Origin: Bradyrhizobium sp. NDS-1
GTDB taxonomy: Bacteria; Pseudomonadota; Alphaproteobacteria; Rhizobiales; Xanthobacteraceae
Assembly (NCBI RefSeq): GCF_032918005.1
Contig: NZ_CP136628.1
Coordinates: 1,101,501-1,165,500, forward strand
Length of the DNA: 64,000 bases
Direction: 5' to 3'
Part shown: one piece after another, positions 10,101-17,442 of the stretch
How positions within the stretch are numbered: the stretch's first letter is position 1
How the letters are laid out: each line of letters starts with the position of its first letter
Made by a program: the position numbers and the translations under genes
Notes under the pieces: generated by a model
The model's database searches: none
Seen by the model: only the letters and a program-made list of their open reading frames with translations
What the model was told of the DNA's origin: nothing

Positions 10101-11253
10101 AAGCGACGTCGTGGCGCGGCTCGGCGGCGACGAGTTCGTGGTGATCCTCGATCAATGCGGCGAGATCGATGACGTCCAGCGGATCGCGACCGGGCTCCTG
10201 ACGGCACTCGCCGAGCCCATGGAGCTGGCGGGGCACGAGTGCCACACCACGGCTTCGATCGGCATCGCGATGTATCCGGCGAACGGTTCCGACGCACAGA
10301 CGCTGACCAAGAACGCCGACATGGCGATGTATCTGGCCAAGGAAGACGGCAAGAACGGCTACCGCTTCTTCTCCAACGAAGTGAAGACGCAGTCGATCGA
10401 ACGGCTCTCGCTGGAGAGCGCGCTGCGCCGGGCGCTGGAGCGCGAGCAGTTTTCCCTGAACTACCAGCCCAAGGTGGAGATGGAGACCGGTCAGATCACC
10501 GGCGTGGAAGCGTTGCTGCGCTGGACGCATCCCGACCTGGGCAACGTCTCGCCGGCCCAGTTCATTCCGCTTGCGGAGGAGACCGGCCTGATCGTGCCGA
10601 TCGGCCGCTGGGTGCTCAACGAGGCCTGCGCGCAGGCCATGGCCTGGCAGCGCCGCGGCCTGTTGCCGTTGTCGATGGCGGTCAATTTGTCGCCGCGCCA
10701 GTTCGCCGACGAGCATCTGTTGCAGGACGTCGACGAGGCGCTGGCGGCCTCTGGCATGTCGCCGGTGCTGCTCCAGCTCGAGGTCACCGAGAGCATGATG
10801 ATGCGCAATGTCGGACGCGCGCTCAAGGTGCTCGACGCCATCCAGAGCCGCGGCATTCGTCTTGCCATCGACGATTTCGGTACCGGCTATTCGTCGATGT
10901 CGCTGATGAAGCACTTCCCGATCGACACCATCAAGATCGACCGCTCCTTCGTGCGCGACCTGCCGCAGGATTCGGAGGATCAGGCGATCGCGCAGGCGAT
11001 CATCAGCATGGGCAAGGCGCTCGGCATGACCGTCGTCGCCGAAGGCGTCGAGAACGTCGAGCAGGAAGCGTTCCTGCGCAGCCATGGCTGCGACGAGATG
11101 CAAGGCTTCCTCATCTCCAAGCCCTTGCCGGCGCGGCAGATGGCCGAGCTGCTGCGGCCGATGACGCTGCCCGTGGCGCCGCCGCTCCAGCCGGAGCAGG
11201 ACCTTGTCGCGACCGAAGCCGTAGCGTTACGGCCGAAACGCGCTGTCGTCTGA
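7138..11253 (+). CDS. Diguanylate cyclase/phosphodiesterase with five tandem GAF domains
   Basis: A 1371-residue cytoplasmic c-di-GMP enzyme. Residues 1 to about 890 are five GAF repeats of about 175 residues, each opening with a linker like MFAALSATNEAI and carrying GRGxxGTxFRTRRPC, NDYLNDxR and FVELLxRLAxNVSFAxxNFDR. A GGDEF domain follows (HDSLTDLPNRETF near 915, intact LGGDEFVV near 998), then an EAL domain with VEALLRW (about 1122), NLSPRQF, EVTESMM, IDDFGTGYSS (about 1243), IKIDRSFV and EGVEN. The residues needed for both synthesis and hydrolysis are present, so either activity is possible. No transmembrane segment is visible, so input is probably a small cytosolic ligand or partner. 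The start is GTG with GGGAG eight bases upstream. The stop overlaps the convergent downstream gene by 27 bases. Confidence 0.95.
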   Translation: MPTTLARTFAALSAINEAILYAKSPDELYQKVCDAGFSSGDFLAVAVFLVERDGNRLRFAAGCGDDIPRLRSIVITTEADTPEGSGVGGEAFREQKLCISNDYLNDPRSLAWRAGAASAAIGAAAALPLLCNGKSVGVLYVTRREAGSLNEQMVSLFERMSANISYALDNFEREEARRDSEAAMRRLNRMFRALSATNEAILKANTELDLYQRVCDAAVHGGKSLATFVLLREQESHWLTPVAATGQNLDLIRQARYSIDPENPHGRGISGQVFRTQKAMVEDDLVSRTKGTTWEQANINAGAVACVAAPLIKRGTSIGVMYFFVSKSWAKDEGVVALLLRMTENVCFALQNFDRDEEKAQIAHEEERLARMYAALSATNEAIIRATSRAELFDLVCEASVQGGKFGSATIALAEPASELLRVVASAGPNSDEVRRLKFATTDEVPEGRGLTGTCFRTRQPCLTNDLLSDDRLKPWYDSARRTGVKSSAALPLLNGDRAEGVFLFNSLETGTFTPELVELLERLARNVSFAIANLDRAEEKAKADKQRDRLSSMFAALSATNEAIMRAETRDELFDVACQAAVLGDVFASATIGIIDETCEMVRVVAAKGRLQERMVGRSCAISPDHPEGQGIIGTSVRTRRPSVINDYMNDPRSAHWHSKAVEDGTRAAASFPLLRAGQEPVGILLFLAPEEDTFTPDLVELLARLAENVSFALDNFDRAEEKARTEAQKERLRRMFAALSATNEAIMRAKSRAELFDLVCLAASDGAKFTSTTIALTRAGTDQLEIVAAAGPSADTTRNVRLSIDPERPEGRGMSGTAFRTRRPCISNDYLNDDRVRAFHAVVRSDGARSGAAFPLIVHDQAVGVMIYMSTEPSTFTAEFVELLQRLADNVSFAMENFDRADAKSEADERIEYLASHDSLTDLPNRETFNGLLREAINRAERRDRHFAVLFIDLDRFKVINDSLGHEAGDLLLLEVANRLRSALRASDVVARLGGDEFVVILDQCGEIDDVQRIATGLLTALAEPMELAGHECHTTASIGIAMYPANGSDAQTLTKNADMAMYLAKEDGKNGYRFFSNEVKTQSIERLSLESALRRALEREQFSLNYQPKVEMETGQITGVEALLRWTHPDLGNVSPAQFIPLAEETGLIVPIGRWVLNEACAQAMAWQRRGLLPLSMAVNLSPRQFADEHLLQDVDEALAASGMSPVLLQLEVTESMMMRNVGRALKVLDAIQSRGIRLAIDDFGTGYSSMSLMKHFPIDTIKIDRSFVRDLPQDSEDQAIAQAIISMGKALGMTVVAEGVENVEQEAFLRSHGCDEMQGFLISKPLPARQMAELLRPMTLPVAPPLQPEQDLVATEAVALRPKRAVV

Positions 11254-11568
11254 CGGCAGCGGGTGCAGCTCGCGAGTCTCGTCATCCTTGCTTTCCGACT
11301 TGCGCGGAAACTCTTCCGGCCAAGACACGAAGGTCTGATCCTCGAACAGCGCGAGAAGCAGGCGCGCGCCCCCGGCAAAGGTCGATCCGTCTTCGAGGCC
11401 GAGCGCGTGCGACCACGCAGCGGGCATCGGCTGGCGCAGGTCGAGCACCGCGATCGCGGGTCCCCACCACCAGGCCGGCGCCGGCGAGCGCTCGTCCTCG
11501 GGCACGGCGAGCCAGCGGGCGAACTCGTTCACCACGCGCTCGAATTGCAGGCTTGCTGCCTGATGCAT
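11227..11568 (-). CDS. Conserved hypothetical protein, 113 residues
   Basis: I do not recognise a named family. The protein starts MHQAASLQFERVVNEFARW, has a tryptophan-rich stretch APAWWWGPAIAVLDLRQP, and ends in a charged tail. AAGGAG lies ten bases before the ATG. No signal peptide or membrane segment is visible, so it is probably cytosolic. Its last 27 bases overlap, tail to tail, the 3' end of the GAF/GGDEF/EAL gene on the other strand. Composition and third-position GC look coding, which is why I keep it despite the overlap. Function unknown. Confidence 0.7.
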   Translation of the reverse strand: MHQAASLQFERVVNEFARWLAVPEDERSPAPAWWWGPAIAVLDLRQPMPAAWSHALGLEDGSTFAGGARLLLALFEDQTFVSWPEEFPRKSESKDDETRELHPLPSDDSAFRP

Positions 11569-11784
11569 TCGCTCGGTGCTCCTTGTCGCGCCTGAAACCA
11601 GGCCGATGCGCGCACTCGGTCGTGGTCGTGAAGTTTGGAAGAACGGCGTCTCTCGGAGGCCGTATGCCGCCCAATCGGGGTCACGAGCTAGCGACGGCCG
11701 GATAAGCGGCCAGCGTAGCTGTCATAGTCTCTTCATTCTCTTTAGCGGCTGAAGGTGCCTACCGGCAAGGAACAATATGGCCGA

Positions 11785-12777
11785 CTAGCGCGGCCGGAAC
11801 GGATGCGCCTTCTGGTGCCAGGCCCAGGCGGTGCGGATCACCGTCGGCAGGTCGGAGTGACGCGGCACAAAGTTCAGCACCTTTCGCGCCGCGGAGGGGT
11901 CGGCGACCAGATAAGTGGGATCGCCGGCACGGCGCGGCTTGACGCTGTGAGGCACCTCGCGCCCGGTCTCCTGCCTGATGGCATTGAGGATCTCGCGCAC
12001 GGAAAAACCCGAGCCGGTGCCGAGATTGAAGCTGCCGCCGGCATGTCCGTCTTCGAGAAGCTTCAGGGCCGCCACATGTGCTGCGGCGAGGTCCGTGACG
12101 TGGATGTAATCGCGGATCGCGGTTCCATCGGGCGTGTCGTAGTCGTCGCCGAACACCGCGAAGTCGACATGGCCCTGTAGCGCCATCATGGCGCGAGGAA
12201 TGAGGTGGGTTTCGTTGTCGCGCAGCTCGCCGATGCCGCCTGAGGGATCGGCGCCGCTGGCGTTGAAATAACGCAGGCAGAACGCGCCGAAGCCGTAGGC
12301 CGTGCGATAGTCGGAGAGCATGCGCTCGATCATCAACTTCGACGCGCCGTAGGGATTGATCGGGGTGCAGGGAAAGTCTTCCGGCAGTTCCTTGGAGTCG
12401 GCATTGCCGTAGACGGCGCCGGTCGAGGAGAACACGATGCGATGGCAGCCGGCGTTGCGCATCGCCTGCAACAGCGACAGCGTTCCCTGCACATTGTTGA
12501 CGTAATATTTCTGCGGATCGGTCATGGATTCGCCGACCAGGCTCGCCGCCGCGAAATGCATCACCGCCGTGATTTTGTGGTCGGCGAAGGCGCGGGCCAG
12601 CGCCGTGCCGTCGAGCAGATCGCCCGTCACCAGGGGGCCGGTCACGAAGCTGCGATGGCCTGTCGAGAGATTGTCATAAACGACGGGCTGATAGCCGGCA
12701 GCAGTCAATGCGCGGCTGGCATGCGAGCCAATATAGCCCGCGCCCCCTGTGACGAGGACGGTCGGTCGGTCGGTCAT
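11785..12777 (-). CDS. galE: UDP-glucose 4-epimerase
   Basis: The 330-residue protein is an extended short-chain dehydrogenase that interconverts UDP-glucose and UDP-galactose using tightly bound NAD. The Rossmann motif GGAGYIGSH opens the protein, followed by VYDNLSTGH, the catalytic SSTGAVYG, the Tyr-x-x-x-Lys motif in YGASK, and RYFNASGADP; FNLGTGSGFSV lies near the C-terminus. Length and motifs match GalE closely. It lies 19 bases downstream of the WecG/TagA-type glycosyltransferase and the co-polymerase gene on the same strand, so here it probably supplies UDP-galactose for exopolysaccharide, although a general sugar role cannot be excluded. Confidence 0.95.
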   Translation of the reverse strand: MTDRPTVLVTGGAGYIGSHASRALTAAGYQPVVYDNLSTGHRSFVTGPLVTGDLLDGTALARAFADHKITAVMHFAAASLVGESMTDPQKYYVNNVQGTLSLLQAMRNAGCHRIVFSSTGAVYGNADSKELPEDFPCTPINPYGASKLMIERMLSDYRTAYGFGAFCLRYFNASGADPSGGIGELRDNETHLIPRAMMALQGHVDFAVFGDDYDTPDGTAIRDYIHVTDLAAAHVAALKLLEDGHAGGSFNLGTGSGFSVREILNAIRQETGREVPHSVKPRRAGDPTYLVADPSAARKVLNFVPRHSDLPTVIRTAWAWHQKAHPFRPR

Positions 12778-12796
12778 GTCGTCTTCTGCTCTTCTC

Positions 12797-13600
12797 TTAG
12801 CGGAGGGGCCGTTTGCGGCTGAAGAGAAGATAGAGCGCGCGGGGGTTGGTGGTCAAATAGCGCCAGAACAGGCGGCGTGGCTCGAGCCAGGTGCGCCAGA
12901 CCCATTCGAGCCCGATTCGTTGCATCCATTCCGGCGCGCGCGCGCGGCTGCCCGACAAGAAATTGAACAGGCCGCCGGATGTCTTGATGACGCCAACATT
13001 GGTGAGATGCGGCGTGAAATCTTCCACGAATGCCTGCTCGTTGGGCACGCCGAGCGCGACCCACAGGTAATCAGGCGCAAGCGCGTTGATCTCCTCGACC
13101 TTGGCGCGTAGCGCCTCGCCGCGCAGATAGCCGTGGCTGCGCCCGACGATCTTGAGCTTCGGATACATCTTCTGGACGTTCTCGACCGCAGCGAGGTTCT
13201 CGGCCTCGCTGGCGCCGAACATGTAGAAGGTGCGGCCGACCGCCTCCGCCTTGCGCGCGACGATGTGGAACAGGTCCGTGGTCGCGACGCGCTCGGGCAG
13301 CGGAAACCAGGATTGGAGCTTCGAGGCCGCGACCAGCGGCTGACCGTCGGCGTTGATGAGGTCGGCAGCACGGAACAGGCGTTCGGTCTGCGGCTCGGTC
13401 GAGCAGCGTGCCAGGACCTCGCCATTGGCCGAGGTCAGGAACAACGGACGGCCGATGCGATGATCCGGATTGGTCGCCTCGATCATGAAATCGGCGGTGG
13501 CTTCCAGGTCGAGCGCGGCCATGCGAAGCCCGCCGACGGTGGTCCGCGGCACGTCGGCAGTCGCTGCCCGTCCGTCGAGGTTGACGCGGCGCTCAAGCAT
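12797..13600 (-). CDS. WecG/TagA/CpsF family glycosyltransferase
   Basis: The 267-residue protein belongs to the GT26 family, which adds an N-acetylmannosamine-type or related sugar to a lipid-linked intermediate at the inner membrane. Family signatures visible are the N-terminal NADGQPLVAAS, TTDLF, YMFGASEAENLAAVE, DYLWVALGVPNEQAF, and the C-terminal GLEWVWRTWLEPRR. Its ATG lies inside the end of the preceding co-polymerase gene (the two share 8 bases, 13593-13600), so translation is probably coupled. It sits between that gene and galE on one strand, which supports a role in exopolysaccharide repeat-unit assembly. Confidence 0.92.
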   Translation of the reverse strand: MLERRVNLDGRAATADVPRTTVGGLRMAALDLEATADFMIEATNPDHRIGRPLFLTSANGEVLARCSTEPQTERLFRAADLINADGQPLVAASKLQSWFPLPERVATTDLFHIVARKAEAVGRTFYMFGASEAENLAAVENVQKMYPKLKIVGRSHGYLRGEALRAKVEEINALAPDYLWVALGVPNEQAFVEDFTPHLTNVGVIKTSGGLFNFLSGSRARAPEWMQRIGLEWVWRTWLEPRRLFWRYLTTNPRALYLLFSRKRPLR

Positions 13601-15965
13601 ATTGTCTGCCTCGCTGGCGCGTTTCGATTGCGGGGGTGAGCTCGTCGAGCACGACGCCGACGAGCTTGCGCTCGGCGCTGCCGAGCGCGGTCAGTATCTC
13701 TTCCAGGCTGTCGTTGATGTCGTGGCTGGTCGGCAGCACCGCCACCAGCGCGTCGGTGTCTTCGAGCAGCTTGCGGCCGGCGGCCGAGAGGGGCATCGCG
13801 GGGCCGTCGAGGACCACTAGGTCATAGCCGCCCGCGGCGCGCGCCTGTGCAATCGCCTTGCGGATCGCGTCGGCAGCCTTGCCGGCATCGCCGTCGCCGG
13901 CCGGCAACACCGAAATGCCGTTGATCGTCTTGATCTCACGCGCGGCCTTGCTGCCGATGGAGAGCCAGCCGAGCTTGCTCGGCTCGCTCTTGCCGGGACG
14001 GCTGACCTTGTTCGACAGCGCGTGGGCCTGATGGTCGGCGTCGATCATCAGCACGCGGACGCCGTCGCGCGCAGCCGCGAGTGCGAAATTCAAGGCGCTC
14101 ACGTTGCGTCCGGTGGTCTCGCCGCCGCCGACGAGCGCGATGACCGGCATCGCCTTGCCGCCGGCACGCCGGGCCATGGCACTGCGCATGTCGCGCCAGG
14201 CGTTGAGTAGCCTCGTCATGGGAAAGCCCGGCCGCAATGTCGGCCAGCCCAGCCTTGTGAGATCGACGCCGCCGCCGGTGGCGAGAATGGCGCCGAGCGT
14301 GTGAATGACGTCGGCTTCCTGGAGACGCGCGATCAGCGGCTTTTCGATCAGGGGCCTTTCGACCATCGCGGGTTGCAGCGGCGGCGCGGCAAGTTCGGGC
14401 GGGATCTGCGCGACTTCCGGGCTTCGCGACACCTGCTCGAGCCGCGAGGCTTCCTGCGCCCGCGAAACTTCGGGAGCGCGCGGTTTCTCCGGCATCGGCT
14501 TGCGCGCGCGGCGGGCTGGTGCGGGTGCCGGTGCGGCTGCGCCGGCGAACAGGAGTTCGGCCGCAACGAACCAGCCCGACGCTGCGAGCGCGCCGAAGAT
14601 GAAGCCGATCATGGCGAACATGCTCATCGCCGGCGGGAACGAGCGCCGTTGCGGCACCGTCGCCTCGCCGATGACCCGAGCCGCCGAGGTATTCAGGCTC
14701 TCCTGCTCTTCTGTCTCGCGCGAGCGCTTGAGGAAGGATTGATAGACGTCGCGGCTGGCGTCGGCTTCGCGCTCGAGCTCGCGCAGCCGCACGGCGGCCT
14801 GGCTGAGCTGGACGCTCTGCCGTTTCTGGGCTTCCAGCGCCCGGTTGAGCGAAGCTTCGTAGTCGCGGGCGCGCGTCAGATCGTTCTTGGCGGACTGGGC
14901 GAAGCGGTCGATCTCTTCGTTGATGGTGCGCTTGAGGTCCTCGACCTGCTTTTCGGTCTGGCGCAGCGCCGGATGACGCGGCCCGAGCTCGCCGGCCTGC
15001 TCCGCATATTTCTTGCGGGCGTCGGCATATTGCGCGCGCAGATTCGCAATCGTCGGCGACTGCAGCGCTTCCGAATTCGCGCCGGCATCGGCCGCGGTGC
15101 GGCGGCTCGCCTCGATCTGGTCGAGCCGCGCCTGCGCGTCCATCGTCGCCGCGCGCGCCGCGGAAAGCCGCTGGTTGCTGGCGGAGAGCTGCTGGTCGCT
15201 GATCAGCGCGTCCTGGGTGCCGACGAAATTGTTCTGGGCCTTGTAGGTGGCGAGCGCGGTCTCGGCGCCGCGCAGCCGCTCGCGCAGCTCCTTGAGGCGG
15301 CCGGAGAGATCGCTGGTGGCGCGCCGTGCGGCCGAGGCCTGCGAGTTGCGGGATTCGGCGAGATAGGCGCTGGTCAGGGTGTTGGCGAGCATCGCCGCCT
15401 TCGCCGGATCGATCGACCAGACCTCGATGTCGACGATGAAGCTCTTCTCGGTCTTGCGGATCGTGATGTGCCTGTTCAGCGCCTCGAGCGCCGCAAGCTG
15501 CACCTCGTTGTTGGCCGCAGCGAAGGGCGCCCGGGGCTGCAGGCCGATCAAGCCGAGCAGCGACGACATCAGGCTCCTGGCATCGCTGCCGCCGAATTCC
15601 GGATCCTTCTCGAGACCGGCCTGCTGGATCACCTTGAGCAGCACGCTGTTGGCGGTGATCAGGCGCGCCTGGCTCTCCACCACCATGGACATGCCGGAGA
15701 CGTCCTGGGCGCGCGGCGTGAGCTCCCGGTCGACGAGCTGAAGCTCGCGCGGATCGACATAGAGCTGGGCGGTGGCGGTGTAGCGGGGCGTCAGGCTCTT
15801 GCCCACGGTGACGGCAAGCGTTGCGCCGAGCAGAGCGGCCGCGGCAATCGCAATCTTGCGCCGCCAGAGCAGGTTGGCGAGCTCCAGCACGTTGAAGCCG
15901 GCTTGAGGACTCTGTTGCTGGGGCTCCGGTCCGGTCCGATCTATCGGCTGGTTGTAGTCAAGCAT
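13593..15965 (-). CDS. Wzz-type polysaccharide co-polymerase fused to a degenerate BY-kinase domain
   Basis: A 790-residue inner-membrane protein. The N-terminal part has a first transmembrane helix (IAIAAAALLGATLAVTVG), a Wzz domain beginning YTATAQLYVDPRELQL, a long coiled-coil periplasmic region (about residues 190-420), a GNVR-like stretch ending ATVPQRRSFP, and a second helix (MSMFAMIGFIFGALAASGW). A proline-rich linker leads to a cytoplasmic P-loop-like domain. There the expected Walker A lysine is absent: the loop reads GGGETTGRNVSALNF. The A' motif VLMIDADHQ and the B-like LVVLDGPAMP are kept. No C-terminal tyrosine cluster is present; only one tyrosine lies near the end. The protein probably sets chain length and export of exopolysaccharide, with a kinase-like domain unlikely to bind ATP normally. 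Confidence 0.9.
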   Translation of the reverse strand: MLDYNQPIDRTGPEPQQQSPQAGFNVLELANLLWRRKIAIAAAALLGATLAVTVGKSLTPRYTATAQLYVDPRELQLVDRELTPRAQDVSGMSMVVESQARLITANSVLLKVIQQAGLEKDPEFGGSDARSLMSSLLGLIGLQPRAPFAAANNEVQLAALEALNRHITIRKTEKSFIVDIEVWSIDPAKAAMLANTLTSAYLAESRNSQASAARRATSDLSGRLKELRERLRGAETALATYKAQNNFVGTQDALISDQQLSASNQRLSAARAATMDAQARLDQIEASRRTAADAGANSEALQSPTIANLRAQYADARKKYAEQAGELGPRHPALRQTEKQVEDLKRTINEEIDRFAQSAKNDLTRARDYEASLNRALEAQKRQSVQLSQAAVRLRELEREADASRDVYQSFLKRSRETEEQESLNTSAARVIGEATVPQRRSFPPAMSMFAMIGFIFGALAASGWFVAAELLFAGAAAPAPAPARRARKPMPEKPRAPEVSRAQEASRLEQVSRSPEVAQIPPELAAPPLQPAMVERPLIEKPLIARLQEADVIHTLGAILATGGGVDLTRLGWPTLRPGFPMTRLLNAWRDMRSAMARRAGGKAMPVIALVGGGETTGRNVSALNFALAAARDGVRVLMIDADHQAHALSNKVSRPGKSEPSKLGWLSIGSKAAREIKTINGISVLPAGDGDAGKAADAIRKAIAQARAAGGYDLVVLDGPAMPLSAAGRKLLEDTDALVAVLPTSHDINDSLEEILTALGSAERKLVGVVLDELTPAIETRQRGRQYA

Positions 15966-16066
15966 GATCCCCAGCTTTCATTCCAATTGCCGCAGGCTGA
16001 GGGGTTACTCTTCGCTCTACGCCATGCACCCGGGATATAGGTGCCCAATCAACGCAACAGGGAAAA

Positions 16067-16193
16067 TTAACCATACTCACTGAGGGACTATTCACCGAAA
16101 TGGCAAACAAAGCGTTTAAGCCCATGCCATTCCGCGCTGCGTCCCCATGCCCCTCGGGGCGCGTGAGATTCCTGGAGATTAACGGTTCGTTAC
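16067..16193. promoter_or_regulatory. CtrA-like boxes upstream of the co-polymerase gene
   Basis: Two matches to the alphaproteobacterial CtrA box lie 100-230 bases upstream of the co-polymerase start: TTAACCAT at 16067-16074 and TTAA-N7-TTAC at 16179-16193. The full consensus is TTAA-N7-TTAA. They fall in a 291-base gene-free gap, so they could tie exopolysaccharide export to the cell cycle. Short motifs of this kind arise by chance, so this is a candidate only. Confidence 0.3.
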
Positions 16194-16256
16194 CGCGCAC
16201 GGCGTGGCCGCGAGGCTCCGCTTGCTCCGTGATGGGCTGCGCACGCGCCATGATGA

Positions 16257-17057
16257 TCAGCGTTTCCGCAGGATGACGTGGTAGTCGCCGCGGCGGACGT
16301 CGATGCCGCGCGGAAGCACGGCGTTCAGCATGGCGGCGCCGGTGTCCACGAGAGAGGCGAACAGCGGCTTGCGCCGACGCATCTCGGGATAGCGCGGGCT
16401 CTCGACCTCGCGGCGGTAGATCATCTCGAGGCCGTTGGCGGCCGCGAATGCTTCGAGCCGGGACAGCGTGACCAGCGGGTGAAAGAAGGTCGGGAATGGC
16501 GGCTCGCCGGGCAGGCCGGCGTCCTTGATGCCGCGGATGTGCCGGTAGAACCAGACGTGAAACCAGTGCGGCGAATATTTGGTGACGACGCCGGACAGCG
16601 AGCGCGGATTGGGCGCGCCGATCAGCACCATGCCGCCGCGCTTGAGCGCATCGCGGAAATTCAGGAGCGCGGCGTCGACGTTCGGCAGATGCTCGATCAC
16701 GTTATAGCAGATCACCAGATCGAAGGTCTCGGGCTCGAAACGGTAGGTCTGCACGTCGCCGAGGATCGCCTCGTCCGCGTAACTGTTGTTGCGGACCTGG
16801 TCCTCGTCGATATCGACGACGGTGACCTTGCTGCGGTCAAGCATTTCCGGCGGCAGGACGCTGCATGAACCGCCGCCGGCTTCGTAGATGGCGAGCTGGC
16901 CTTTCGGCAGCTCGCGGCGCAGCGCGTCGTGAACGGCGAGCAGGCTGTCACGGGCTTCGCCGGGGACGAGGTCGTGGAGCGCCTGGACGGGTGCAACGGC
17001 CGTGGGGATATGGATCGCGGTGGCAGTCGCGAAATCGATCGTGGCTGGCTTGTTCAT
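16257..17057 (-). CDS. Class I SAM-dependent methyltransferase
   Basis: The 266-residue protein has the class I methyltransferase fold: motif I YEAGGGSCSVLPP, acidic strand end VTVVDIDEDQV, DVQTYRFEPETFDLVICYN and the following VIEHLPNVDAALLNF, then GGMVLIGAPNPRSLSG. It lacks a signal peptide or membrane segment. The position inside the exopolysaccharide cluster suggests O- or C-methylation of a sugar or a sugar nucleotide, or a lipid-linked intermediate; that is inference. It is transcribed away from the glycosyltransferase at 17443, and the gap between holds a perfect 22-base palindrome. The start ATG at 17057 gives the sequence MNKPATIDFATATAI. Confidence 0.88.
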   Translation of the reverse strand: MNKPATIDFATATAIHIPTAVAPVQALHDLVPGEARDSLLAVHDALRRELPKGQLAIYEAGGGSCSVLPPEMLDRSKVTVVDIDEDQVRNNSYADEAILGDVQTYRFEPETFDLVICYNVIEHLPNVDAALLNFRDALKRGGMVLIGAPNPRSLSGVVTKYSPHWFHVWFYRHIRGIKDAGLPGEPPFPTFFHPLVTLSRLEAFAAANGLEMIYRREVESPRYPEMRRRKPLFASLVDTGAAMLNAVLPRGIDVRRGDYHVILRKR

Positions 17058-17442
17058 GTTTCTTGTCCGCGCTTGTTCTAATCAAATTTACAGGAAAAAA
17101 CTCGCCTGGCCGAAGAGCAAATCTGATGCCGCGTCGTCTCACCGGTCGCAGTGCTTACGGCCGGGTTAATGCGCATGCGCATTAACTACGGCATTGTCCA
17201 TGTTGGGTCGTCGTTCGCACATGGACCGCGAATTGCAGTATCACGCACGCATGATTTCGCGGGAGAAGCCGGTTAAAGCGCATGATGTCGGTTCAAGACG
17301 GCCGGGAGATCGGCGCGGGGCGCAGGCACGCGCTTCCGCTCATCCGTTCATTTCGGGACGCATCTGTCCCGCGGCGATGTGCCGTCGTGGGACGTGTGAT
17401 GAAGCAGGGCTTTCTCAACATATCTCGGACATCTAGAGCGTC
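17058..17442. other. Divergent intergenic region of the exopolysaccharide cluster
   Basis: No gene is seen in these 385 bases. They separate the methyltransferase from the divergent glycosyltransferase and hold a 22-base perfect palindrome (17165-17186) and a hairpin CGGGAC-N6-GTCCCG (17354-17371). Two divergent promoters are expected here. Confidence 0.6.
17165..17186. promoter_or_regulatory. 22-base perfect palindrome, probable operator
   Basis: The half GTTAATGCGCA is followed directly by its exact reverse complement TGCGCATTAAC with no spacer. It lies 108 bases before the methyltransferase start and 257 bases before the glycosyltransferase start. A perfect even-length palindrome without a T-run suggests a dimeric regulator site and not a terminator. 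The regulator is unknown. Confidence 0.5.

Noticed and set aside
14301..16040. 579-codon open frame on the plus strand
   Set aside because: It is antisense to the Wzz-type co-polymerase, whose motifs and coiled coil are clear. The plus-strand translation has no recognisable domain.
15958..16251. 97-codon minus-strand frame between the co-polymerase and methyltransferase genes
   Set aside because: No ribosome site or family similarity, and it crosses candidate regulatory boxes. Treated as intergenic.
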